Assembly: GCA_033064195.1 (NCBI GenBank)
Contig: JARBJD010000381.1
Coordinates: 1-64,000, forward strand
Origin: Blattamonas nauphoetae
Lineage: Eukaryota > Preaxostyla > Oxymonadida
Reading direction: 5' to 3'
DNA: 64,000 nt
The position numbers and the translations under genes were made by a program. Shown piece by piece: positions 1-9,370 of this stretch (position 1 is its first letter; each line of letters starts with the position of its first letter). Under the pieces are notes generated by a model, which worked only from the letters and a program-made list of their open reading frames with translations, was not told the origin of the DNA and did not search any database.

Positions 1-35
1 CAAATGAAGAAATCTCAATATCACTTACAGCATAC

Positions 36-800
36 GTGAATGCTAAATTGAGTGAAGCATCAAATCGGAATGTTTCTCATGAAGTGCAATCACAGATTCA
101 TCAAGACTTAAATTTCAATCGCAATAGTGTCAATGTCCTTGTTGGAAACAGAGGAAGTGGAAAGACCTTCAATGCTCTTCGAGAGGTTGCCAAGCTCCAG
201 AATGTTCGAGTAATGAATGAACTATTCCATTTGTTTGTCTTTGTCACTGATAAGAACATTGATCCGACATTCGACAAGTTCAAACCAATACTGAACGTTC
301 CTTATGTGAAAGTCAAATACGATGATGCACTTCCATTTCTGTTGGAACTCTCTGAATCAAAAGCAGCGTATGAAGAAATTATGGACAACCAGTGGCAAGA
401 TCGCATTACTGATGAGTGTCGAGATGAACTGTTCGATGCTCTATACACTGATGACTTCACAGTGAAGAATCCCAAACGATAATACTCCTCGATGACTGTC
501 GCAGAATCCTAGTGAACGTAGAAAAAATAGAATGACAATGATGGACTTATTTTTGGATTAGAAATTCATTTCTTTCTGACGATGCATGAACTCTTCAGTT
601 TGTCAGCAGACATGAAGTCAAACATTGATTCGATGTGGATCTTTGGAGGCTTCAACAAAGAACGAATCAGTCGAGTATATCCTCAGTTGAACTCACCAAT
701 TGATATTCGACAATTCTGGAATATCTATCAACGAAAACAAAAGTGAAGCAATCATTCTTCGATACAACACAGATGGAGTTGCACTGAATGAGATCAACAA
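36..800 (+). pseudogene. Polinton DNA-packaging ATPase remnant (FtsK/HerA type)
   Basis: The protein has a clear P-loop, GNRGSGKT, about 40 residues from the first methionine, followed by beta-strand and acidic segments (LFVFVTDKN, then a stretch ending in DDALPFLLEL) as expected for the A32/FtsK-HerA packaging ATPases of Polintons and related viruses. Weaker similarity in other frames down to about 760 (for example IFGGFNKERI) fits the C-terminal half of the same family. In a whole element this ATPase pumps DNA into the capsid. The copy is a fossil with several breaks. The family call rests on the P-loop and on the neighbouring Polinton genes, not on a full-length match. Confidence 0.55.
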
Positions 801-819
801 AGATGGACTAATCAGAAGG

Positions 820-1166
820 GTCTGTTAAGTCTTGAATAAGGTTGTTGATGGTCTCGTCAAGACTTCGAAGCCTCATGCTTAGAGTGTCAGTCAGCGCTCG
901 AATTGATTCTTCAATGTCTGATAATCTCTGATCAATCGATAGTGAATTAGGTGGAGTGGAAGCATCAACATATCGTTTCCTCAGTGCAATCTCACCTCTT
1001 ATTTTGTTATTCTGTATCCATCGATTTGAATCATCCTATTCAGTTTCTGAGTTGTGACTCATTCAGTTCTTTTCTATTCTTCTCCAAGTATCTCTGAAAG
1101 TCGTGGATGTTTGTGAATTCTTTCTGTTCAGGATCAAACGGTTCTAATATTTTCAGTGATGTCATT
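820..1166 (-). pseudogene. Small Polinton-associated coiled-coil protein remnant
   Basis: On the minus strand an ATG at about 1166 opens a hydrophilic protein (start MTSLKILEPFDPEQKEF) whose later part reads like a coiled coil (DQRLSDIEESIRALTDTL, then LRSLDETINNLIQDL). The start codon is preceded by an AT-rich tract resembling, but not matching, the start motif of other Polinton genes in this window. I do not recognise the family. The position between the ATPase and the terminal arm suggests it belongs to the element. The reading frame is broken. Confidence 0.35.
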
Positions 1167-1459
1167 TTAAATGAAATAAAATATTTGAAACATTATTGAA
1201 AACGAACAAAGTTCTCAGATCGAAGATCGCACATAAATTAAAGTCAGCAATGAACTCTGGAGTTAAGTCGTCAATTGAGTCTGCATGGAACTTTGTGTTG
1301 GATCGGAACGTAGACAACTTTTGACAGACAAGTGAGTCCATTCAGTAGTGTAGCTACCACATTCCGTGCTTGTATTCGATGAATTTCCCCACGAATTGAA
1401 ACTGTCTACGCTTCTTCTGAAACTTGGCAGTCTTGTCCAGATCAAGGGGCTGCAATTTT

Positions 1460-1580
1460 GGAGTTCGAAATCTGAGACAAAGTTCGAAATCTGAAGAAAA
1501 GTTCGAAATCTGGAAAAAGTTCGAAATCTGGGAAAAAGTTCGAAATCTGAAAAAAGTTCGTTTTCTCAAAAAAGAGTTCG
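1460..1580 (+). repeat. Minisatellite of GTTCGAAATCTG units
   Basis: Five close copies of GTTCGAAATCTG, separated by short A/G spacers (unit about 17-20 bp), are followed by two GTTCGTTTT variants. The same array lies inverted at about 7500-7640, so the array is part of the shared arm. It reads as a run of KFEIW-like residues but has no sign of being a gene. Tandem repeats inside terminal repeats are common in Polintons. Confidence 0.8.
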
Positions 1581-1622
1581 TTTTGAAAGATATTCGTGTG
1601 GATGTTTGATCAAGAAAAAATT

Positions 1623-1695
1623 GAACAAATGGTGTAGTGGGAAGATGAAGAGCCTCTCACTCCTCGGTCAGGATCGAACCCCGGCATCGGCAATC
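1623..1695 (+). other. tRNA-Glu-like relic (A and B box)
   Basis: TGGTGTAGTGG at 1630-1640 fits a pol III A box and GGATCGAACCC at 1671-1681 fits a B box, at tRNA spacing, with CTCTCAC between them resembling the anticodon loop of tRNA-Glu(CTC). The acceptor strands and D stem do not pair, so this is not a working tRNA. It is a tRNA-derived relic or SINE-like head carried inside the arm, and the inverted arm has a second copy. Confidence 0.35.
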
Positions 1696-1802
1696 CTTTT
1701 CCAAAGAAAGCTTCCAACATCGTGTTTGTTCATTTTCATAATTCTTTTGCCATCTCTCTTTGTTTTATTGTTTATTGACAACTGAAAGTAACTGTTCATT
1801 CT

Positions 1803-2732
1803 GTGAATCGGATCCTCCCAACTCCTCAATCGATTGACCATCTTTTCGACAACCTAAGAGTTTTCCGGTCTAAACTTGTCATTTTGTCTCCTTCTCCATC
1901 TATGCTCACTTCCCCATCCGAGCTGCCACTCATCATATCCACTCAACTTCTTTTCCTCCGAGATCTCATTGGAGAGTCTACCTCTCCCGATTTTGAACCT
2001 CTCCCAATACAACAAGAAAATAGTTTCAACAAATGATGATAGCAATGCCATATTTCAACTTTCTGTTGCTGACTAAACAAGTGAATGGATGCAAAACCTC
2101 CAACCTTTCTTGTTGAACGAATGCAATCCAATAGACTTCGCTAAGCACTTCCATCATCCAACCATTAAGCCACTTTTTGTGATATATCTCAGCAGGAAGC
2201 ACCAGTGATTCCATCACTTCTTTCCACCAATCGTAACTCCTGTTTTTGACTGCTCCTGATCATCTGACACCCGATCTGTGTTCTTGCTCCACCATCGCGT
2301 TTTGCATCAATGATTATCTCAGCACTTATGTCGTTAGTTTCACCCCTCTCATATGGCATAATCGTAGCACAGTAAGAACAGGCGATTTGGACATGAAGAA
2401 CAAGCTGGACAAAGAAACCCAGCTGGAACTGCCTTCACAAGCAAATTCGACGCCTCACTCACATTCTCTCACTAACCAGCACCCATATCAGTTTTGCATG
2501 CTGCCACATTCTCCTTTCTTCGAGGAGTGTGATTTCACAGATTCTTCACCGTCTCCATCCACCCTCACTCCAGAAAACCCGGACAATCACGCCACAACAC
2601 ACACGACAGCTCTCCCAGCCCGTCAGCGAGACATCAACCGCATTTGACGAAGTGGCAATGGATGTCGAAGATGAAGAGTCAGATGAGGAACACAACGACA
2701 CCTACATGTCCTTCCTGTACACCATCTCATAA
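1803..2732 (+). CDS. Unrecognised small gene, possibly several exons
   Basis: An open frame starting MNRILPTPQSIDHLF begins inside the arm, and a second open stretch (about 2246-2647) is serine/proline/threonine rich. A final acidic segment near 2640-2732 reads FDEVAMDVEDEESDEEHND and ends in a TAA after FLYTIS, which looks like a genuine protein end. The pieces lie in different frames, so either short introns or decay separate them. No family is recognised. The first part shares its start with the minus-strand gene at 6245-7274 only because both begin inside the duplicated arm. Whether this is one gene is uncertain. Confidence 0.25.
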
Positions 2733-3499
2733 ATCCCATCACATCTTCCAAGGCTCCACCTCGACCTGATCACACTCTCTCTCTCCTCGTCCTATCCTTC
2801 ACCGCCTTCTCTACATGCTGCATTGATCCTCCCACCACTCCGTGCCAAACAAGACAAATCACTCCGACTCTTCTCGCTTCAAATCAACTCGTCTCTCTTT
2901 CTCGTTCCGATGTACACAAAGGCGTGAATTGAGCGGCAGAAAAGACAGGACACCTGTGGGAGGAGGGAGAGTGGGAAGGGAGAGGACAGAGGGAATTCGG
3001 GGACGTTCCGACGATGGCGAGATGAACGAAAGAAGAACGAGAGTCCAAATGCAACAAGTTTCTCTGTCGGACAGTCTGACTCGACTGATCCTTCCCTCCC
3101 TCCATCTCCACAGGCCTTCCTCGCATTTTTGCAGAAGCACCCGCCCACTTTCTGTGCCCGAGTGATGTCACTCGATACTGTGCTCATCCCTCCTCACTTT
3201 TCTTCAACACACCAGCATTCGCGGAGTGGAAGAGGCAGATGGAAGTTCAGAGAGAGGGAGAAAGATGCTGACGGAACAGTGCATCGAGCGAGGGTGGTGT
3301 GGAGGGAGTGACAGCGAGGCTCTGCGCGAGGAGAGAGGATGAGCTCACACTCTCCACTTCCCAATTGGCCTCGACAACTCTGCCCAGATCCAACAATCTC
3401 TGAACACACTCCAAATGGCGATCAAGCAGCGATGAACCCATCCGTCCTCCTCAACCCCTTTTTCAGCTCACCCAATCTCTTCAACCACTCACGCGTGAC
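2733..3499. other. No gene recognised
   Basis: Pyrimidine-rich and purine-rich blocks alternate (for example a G/A-rich tract at 2940-3010). Overlapping open frames exist in several frames on both strands, which is usual for such biased sequence. None resembles a protein family. Confidence 0.5.
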
Positions 3500-6066
3500 A
3501 TCACCGTCTGCGTGTCGAGTTTAGAATGCAACAACCACTGTCTACACCCACATAGTTGCGGAGGAAGAACTTCTCACTTCCTTGCAGCTTTCCGATGGAA
3601 AGTTGCATGCTTTCTCTTCTTTTGACTTGAGTTTCACTTTTTGTAATTTCTCTCATTTCATGTCTGTTCTCATTCCACCAATCGAAGACAAGTGAAGTGA
3701 AACAAAGATAAGACAAACCCATGATGTTCTTTTCAACGAATGGTGGGAAGGAGATGAAGATGGACTGGGCACCTTCGGATGTGCTTTGGAGCTGGCGGAG
3801 GGTGTGGCAGAGTTCGGCGGCTTGTTGTTTCATCTCGTCGGTGGAGTCTGATCGGAGGAAGTTTTCTTTGATTTCGATCACTGTAGGGAGAGGTACTTGC
3901 GTCCAGTCGATTGTGGTTGCACCGTTGTCAAGTCGAATCACACCACTTGTCCACTCGCAGATTGTGAGGGAGTCGGAGTTCGGAACAGAAATGTTCACTC
4001 CATCAATCACACACTCCTTCAAAGTGACGATCGACCCACTCCAAGGATGAAGACAAATGATTCAGATGGCGTTTCAACAGCAACTTACTCTTTTGACCTC
4101 CAACGTACCTTCGGTCACCGTGATCAGAGCAGACTCGACTGGATGTGTGGCTGTAGTTGGGATTCGGATGATTCCATTCACATTCTTCCCATTCTCGATT
4201 AGTACCGACAGATCTTTTGAAATGACAAACGATTTTGTTTCTTTCGTCTCTTTCAGAACTTTGAGAGTGATTTCGTTGTGTCCGAGTCCATCGGCGATGA
4301 TCCATGTTTTGTTGATCGACGGACATGGATTGGTGAGATCGCCACGTCAGATCATCAAAGTTGACGAATCATCAACAAACAACGTGATTATGGGTGGCTT
4401 TGGCTTCGTGGTGAATTTGTTGACTTGCTTCCTCATTGGATGTCTCCCCAGTTGCTAAGTTCAGATCGTAGTTGTGTCCGATGTTCACGTGTTCAGCTGT
4501 CAGAATCAGTTTGCAGGAAGTGCAGGGTGAGTTTGTGAACTGTAACGAGATGGACTTGAAGAGGTGTGAAAGCGGCACAGTGAATTGCTTCGCCTTTGGG
4601 TTGATGATGATCGCATTGTTGTCTTTCGTGATCTGTGCAATCGTGTAAACTTAATCGAAGACAGCGTGGCGACTCCGAGTCGTCCGTTGAGATTGAGCAA
4701 GAGAGCGTTCCATCTTCGTCGCGAGTGAGTGACAACAAGATCTGCGTTCGAAGCAGCCTGTTCGAGTGTGAGTGTGCACACACCAGAATCGAACGCTCTT
4801 CCTTCAAATGATAGGTCCAAACTGTTCTCGTCATCACTCAGCACAGGCGACACTTTCTCCAATCGGGTCGGTTCGTCAGGGATTGCGAATGTGAGAGTCG
4901 CATCAATGCATTTCGCGGTTGACAGAGACACAATCCGATATGTCTCACCATACGCCAGCGTGGATTTCGGGTACAGAGGGATCGACACTGTTCCAGTCGA
5001 GTCATCTTCAGATTCGGTGAACGACATTGTAACATTGATTATGTTCGCTTCTGTTTCCGATCCAGATGCAACAGACGACGGAACAACTGTCAGCGTTGCA
5101 CTTCCACTTGGCAGTTTATGTCCAGACAGTGTCAGCGTGGTCGTGTTCAGATCGGTACCATTCACTTGCGAAGATATGCTGAGAGACGAGTCAGTTCGGG
5201 ATTCGTCGATGTCGTTCCACCAGCATCGAATGGGACAGTGAGTGTCGTTGTCGATGTTCCATTCACTGAAAGCGTCACAGTGTATGGTCCGTTCGTCATC
5301 AATTTTCCCTCCCAACTCAATCTGATTTCTTTCTCATCGTTCACATGTTCCACTTTTGTGATCCCTGTGATCCGTGCTGGTTCTGAAGGCGTCGTCATTG
5401 CTGTCTCTGACTGCATCACGATGACTGAGGAGCCTGCTGGTTTCTCCGATGCATCGGTGATTGTGTATTCGGTGTTGAACAAGATCTTCTTGTTCGCTCC
5501 ATAGATCGGAATCGAGAATGGTTGTCGCTCGAACATGGCACATGTTGTCCTGCGTGAGAGCAATCAATCGACCAACGAACGACGGCGAGAGAGTCTGCGA
5601 TGTTGCTGACGAGACGTACAGCGAGAGGAATTGAAGAGCGGAGCAGCGGGCGGTTAGGGATGGCTGGGAGGGCAGCGTGGACGTTGTTGATGATGGTGTC
5701 GGAGATCTGCTCCGATTGGAGGCTGAACAAGTCGGGTTGGGAGTGTGTGACTGACGCGAAGCACAGAAGGATCCGAGCGAAGGATGCTGACGGGGCCTGT
5801 TCTTGAATCAGTTTGAGAATCATCAGATGCGCTTCGGGGCCGTCGGCGAAGGATCGAATGGACGACGTGAAACAGAACGTCTTGTCGAACGAGGTGTCGC
5901 AGAGGGAGGACACAAGGCGAGGTAAAGACCAACGAGATGGGCACGAGAGTTTATGGGGTCGATTTGGGTCAGACAACGCCCGGTTTCCTCGAGAAGACGA
6001 CACGAAACTGAAAAGTGTTATAGGGAGGAAGAACAGACATAAAAGCGATTTGAGGGACAGTTTCAT
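3500..6066 (-). pseudogene. Decayed secreted surface protein with Ig-like repeats
   Basis: The minus-strand start at 6066 encodes a signal peptide (MKLSLKSLLCLFFLPITLF), then a helical segment. Downstream come Ig-like or fibronectin-like repeats with the pattern EYTIT..., TTPSEPARITGI..., LSWEGK..., then YGETYRIVSL..., IPDEPTRLEKV.... Such repeats are typical of large oxymonad surface proteins. The last part (about 4020-3720) contains CEWTSGVIRLD, resembling the C-S/E-W-x-x-G-L/V motif near the ends of genes B and C. The coding signal passes through at least four frame changes. Two may be short introns (a GTAAGT donor near 4110; a possible 23-nt intron near 5560), but at least one near 5185 looks like a simple indel. 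I therefore call it a pseudogene, possibly with a few real introns. Confidence 0.6.
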
Positions 6067-6244
6067 CGAAGAGATACGATGAAGGACCCGAGTGGAAAGA
6101 ATTCAAATCCATTCTGAGATATCACTTCTGCCATTTCAGGAACCTGATCGCGAGAAGATGAGAAGAAGAAAAAGAATAAAAACGTGTTGACAGATTGAGT
6201 CGATCAGTGTGGTGAATGTTTGATCTTCCGACTGTACCAGCGAA

Positions 6245-7274
6245 TCAATTGCAGCTGATATCGAGGTCTGTCCATAGTTGGCCAAAGAAGAAACGACAGC
6301 CACGACTGTCCGCGCTTATATAGATTGTACAGTCTAAATTGGAAAAAATATCATTTGAGAAAGCCGATAAATAGTATGCTTCTGGTATGATGGTCATTTC
6401 AGGGACGTTTTGAGAGAGTTCATTTGATGATTCGTGAGGAGGTGGTCGCTTTGATTCCTTGTCGCTGTGATGTGAATTTGCCTCGAATGAATCTGGTGGA
6501 TCTTCGAGTGAGCTGATTTCAACACCCTACAGTTGGAGATTTGAATTTGTTTATGATCGAGAGAAAGACGGACCTTGAATCCAACAGTGGTTGTGCTTCC
6601 ACGCTTTGACATGACTTTAGGCAGTCCCTTTTGGCTGTCTTCTTCGGTGTGAAGCGACTTGGGTCGAGTGCTCTTTCGGTTGGACGTAAGTTTTGGTTCA
6701 TCGAAACGATCGATTGTGCTTTCCTTTGAGATGTGGTGGTGTCCTGAATTTTCGTGGATTTCTTGTGCTCCTTGATGAGAACATTCGCGGTTGGTCGGGT
6801 GAACAGCTGAGTCCGCTTCCTCTGTTGCATCTGATGGACTTCTCTTGCTGGTGCTGTCGTTGCTCGCCCTGCAGAAATAATGCCGATGGGTGCAAGCTTC
6901 TTGTTCTGTTTGAACGAGTTAGTGTTGATAAACACAGTGTCGTCTTTACTCTGAAGGTTAAATCGGTAAAAGATGATTCGAAATCATCATGTGTGGTGTG
7001 AATGTTTGTGTTGTACGATTGGGTCGTGAGTATCCACAAACGGACTAAACAAATGGAGGGAGTGACATGAACAAACAAGGATGACAACTTGTGGTTTTGT
7101 TGAGTAAAGATGAGCGATGAGAGATTGAAAGGAAGAGAAGTCAATCTGGTTTGGATCAGGAAGATTTTCTGATAAACTGTCCACACGACGGAGAAAATGA
7201 CAAATGAATTCTGGAAAACATCGTATATCGTTGAAAAGATGGTCAATCGATTGAGGAGTTGGGATCCGATTCAC
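6245..7274 (-). CDS. Unrecognised intron-bearing gene, hydrophilic protein
   Basis: The best-supported part is the last two exons. Exon sequence from 6868 down to 6574 reads a Ser/Glu-rich disordered protein ending STTTVGFK. A 47-nt intron at 6527-6573 (GTCCGT...CTGTAG on the minus strand) is removed in phase 0, and the frame continues GVEISSLEDPPDSFEANS... to a stop at 6245-6247. Upstream, CTGCAG at 6869-6874 looks like an acceptor. The 5' exons are unclear: one open frame starts at 7274 (MNRIPTPQSIDHLF) inside the arm, and a rival frame across 6580-6935 gives a basic protein. No family is recognised. The start and the number of exons are guesses; the 47-nt intron is the firm part. Confidence 0.4.
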
Positions 7275-7390
7275 AGAATGAACAGTTACTTTCAGTTGTC
7301 AATAAACAATAAAACAAAGAGAGATGGCAAAGAATTATGAAAAATGAACAAACACGATGTTGGAAGCTTTCATTTTGGAAAAGGATTGCC

Positions 7391-7451
7391 GATGCCGGGG
7401 TTCGATCCCGTGACCGAGGAGTGAGAGGCTCTTCATCTTCCCACTACACCA
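7391..7451 (-). other. tRNA-Glu-like relic, inverted copy
   Basis: This is the partner of the relic at 1623-1695. The A-box complement CCACTACACCA is at 7441-7451, and the B-box complement is near 7398-7408. Here four pairs of the T stem are intact around the ATCGAAC loop, and a TTTT follows, but the acceptor and D stems do not pair. It is not a working tRNA. Confidence 0.35.
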
Positions 7452-7499
7452 TTTGTTCAATTTTTCTTGATCAAACATCCACACGAATATCTTTCAAAA

Positions 7500-7640
7500 A
7501 CGAACTTTTTTGAGAAAACGAACTTTTTCAGATTTCGAACTTTTTCCCAGATTTCGAACTTTTCCCAGATTTCGAACTTTTCTTCAGATTTCGAACTTTG
7601 TCTCAGATTTCGAACTTTTCTCAGTTTTAGAACTCTAAAT
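7500..7640 (-). repeat. Minisatellite of GTTCGAAATCTG units, inverted copy
   Basis: Tandem CAGATTTCGAAC units (complement of the left array) are separated by T/C-rich spacers, flanked by TTCGTTTTC-type variants as in the left arm. Copy number is similar (about five to six). It marks the inner part of the arm, just outside the integrase. Confidence 0.8.
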
Positions 7641-7727
7641 TGTGGCAGCCGATCAAGGTGGATCAACAGAATGTTTCCTGGTTTGTATTTCCATAACATC
7701 TGTGTTGTCTGTTGCTTTGGATGTTCT

Positions 7728-8330
7728 TTAATTGTTCTTCACAACTGGAGATGTACAGAGCTTCAATCTCCTATTGTTTTGTGCTTGCTGTGGAGTGAAC
7801 TTGTTCCAGTACGCTCGATGAGGAGTCATGTTGTAGTATTCCACCATCTGATTCATCAGTGAATGATTCGCCATTTGTGTTGCATTGTCCTGGAATCCAT
7901 CTCTGATTGTTCTGATCACTCGATCAACAATTCTGTTGTGATTCGTGAATGGTGAACTCGTGAAATAAGTACTGACTTTCTGCTTTCGAAAGAACTCTGA
8001 TGCTTCTCTACTTGTCCATGCTGCTTCACCATCACCTCGAATGTTGTTCACGTGAACGCCACGATGATTTATCAGATCGTTGATTGCAGTCTTGACTTTG
8101 CTCCATGATTTATCCAGAACAGGAATGACAACCAGGTATTTGGTGTTGATGTTAATGGCAAAGAGATAGATCTGCAACACTGTTTTCGACGTTGGTGATT
8201 GGATAAATACAAGATCAATTTCCCAGGATCCAAACTTGGGAGAAAAGTATGGTCGATCACAATTCTGAGGAACCTTTCTATCAGATGTCTTCTGTGGATC
8301 ACCAGTTATTGCTTTGGACATGAACTGCAT
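7728..8330 (-). pseudogene. Polinton integrase (rve, RNase H fold)
   Basis: The frame encodes a retroviral-type integrase core: GSWEIDLVFIQ near the first catalytic aspartate, strands like YLVVIPVLDKSWSKV, then RGDGEAAWTS with the second aspartate, and a helix NHNRIVDRVIRTIRDGFQ in the third position, followed by the YYNMTPHRAYWNKFTP block typical of integrases from Polintons and LTR elements. In the element it joins DNA ends to the target. Location directly inside the terminal arm fits. The element as a whole is broken. Confidence 0.85.
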
Positions 8331-9347
8331 TTTGATCGAAAAGGATACACAATTTTTCCGTTGTTTTAGGAATCATTGGTGGATCAATTCTCATTCTGTC
8401 CCTTCCTTTTTCTCTCTGAATTTTCCTGGGATGTGCAGCACTCCATCTATGATCATATTCCTCATACCAATCCTGAAATGATCTTCCTCCGAATGGAATT
8501 TGTTTTGTGTGAGTCAGTATGAAGTCAAGATCTTCGTTCGCAATCTTTCTGTTTATCGAGGCTCGAACGAATGTGTCTCTGTTCATTTTATTTGCATCCA
8601 GAATGTGTGATGTAACATAGTGTTCCATCTGCTTTTGATTTTTCATTATTGAGTTCTCAGCTTTGATCTGTTCATCTTCTGAATCGTTTCTCTGTTGATG
8701 ATCAAACAATCCTTTCATTTGTGCCAACTTATTGAGCACTTGCTGTGTCGTCGGTTCGTAGTGTCTGATCTCTCTCACAGGGTGTTTAAATGGAGTTGTT
8801 CTGATTGACATTGGTGGATTGGGAATTATGTCATCATCGTCCTCCTCTTCAAATTTCTCTCCTTCATTGGATATTCATATTCAAACCCCATTGATTTCAA
8901 GTTTCTCTTCTGTCCAATTTTGATTGGAGATTCAGGTGATTCTATTGCTATTGGTCTTTGCACTGGAATTAGTATTGGTCTTGCCTCTGCAGGCCTTCGA
9001 ATCCGTGGTGAAAAATTCACTCTGAGTCACCTCGTGATGATAAAATTGATATGCTTCGAATGCAAGTTTAGCAGTGCTATCCCGAATACGAACTCCTAGG
9101 AAGTTGCTTACAAATTGTTGAACTACTCTTCTTCCATCAGGTAGTGATAATTCAGGAGACAAACCTCCATTGAACCAATCCTCGAAGTATGTTTCATCAT
9201 TTCCATCAAAAGGTCCATTAGAATCAGCGCCATGATAGACAGGTAAAACGTTAGTTAAAGTCCATTTCTTTTCGACTATTTCGTTTTGGAATGCTGTGTG
9301 CACCGAAGTAACCTATTCACTAAAGTATTAATCTGTCGTGTATTCAT
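8299..9347 (-). pseudogene. Two unknown Polinton products upstream of integrase
   Basis: Between the polymerase and the integrase two protein segments are readable on the minus strand. One (about 8932-9347) contains YFEDWFNGGLSPELSLPDGR and QFVSNFLGVRIRDSTAKLAF. The other (8299-8811) is hydrophilic and contains IPFGGRSFQDWYEEYDHRW and a basic stretch RKIQREKGRDRMR. I recognise neither family. The second overlaps the integrase and may be its N-terminal extension. A start codon at 9347 is preceded by a looser copy of the start motif found at other genes of this element. Broken. Confidence 0.4.
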
Positions 9348-9370
9348 TTATACAAAAATAAAGTTTGTGT

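Larger units (their letters stand above)
1..1900. mobile_element. Polinton (Maverick) fragment, ATPase-side end, broken
   Basis: This is the end of a virus-like Polinton that continues left of the window. Its parts are a packaging-ATPase remnant on the plus strand, a small coiled-coil gene on the minus strand, and a terminal arm of about 450 bp from about 1436. The arm is the inverted copy of the one at 7190-7650, which borders a Polinton integrase, so I read both as Polinton terminal repeats. The element is broken, with several breaks in the part visible here. The outer edge, about 1855-1900, is approximate because the two arms diverge gradually. Capsid genes are not in view. Confidence 0.6.
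1436..1900 (+). repeat. Long inverted repeat arm, left copy
   Basis: This stretch matches the reverse complement of about 7190-7650. Shared parts, in order, are a GGCTGC-containing edge, a tandem repeat of GTTCGAAATCTG units, a tRNA-like relic, a conserved AT-rich block and the start of an open frame reading MNRI-PTPQSIDHLF. The match is strong to about 1855 and fades by 1900. The orientation places the ATPase remnant on the inner side, so the arm is best read as a Polinton terminal repeat. An older host inverted duplication is the alternative. Confidence 0.65.
7190..7650 (-). repeat. Long inverted repeat arm, right copy
   Basis: This is the reverse complement of about 1436-1900 with the same order of parts. 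Here the inner side faces the Polinton integrase, which starts being read within about 100 bp. A terminal repeat next to the integrase is the usual Polinton arrangement, which supports the reading of both arms as Polinton ends. The outer limit near 7190 is approximate. Confidence 0.65.

Noticed and set aside
1623-1695. A functional tRNA-Glu gene
   Set aside because: Only the A box, B box and anticodon-loop-like sequence fit; the acceptor and D stems do not pair in either copy.
6519-6935. A basic 138-residue protein as the product of the 6.2-7.3 kb gene
   Set aside because: A rival frame over the same stretch joins through a clean 47-nt intron to a long downstream exon, which I judged better; the basic frame ends within the intron. 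Not fully excluded.
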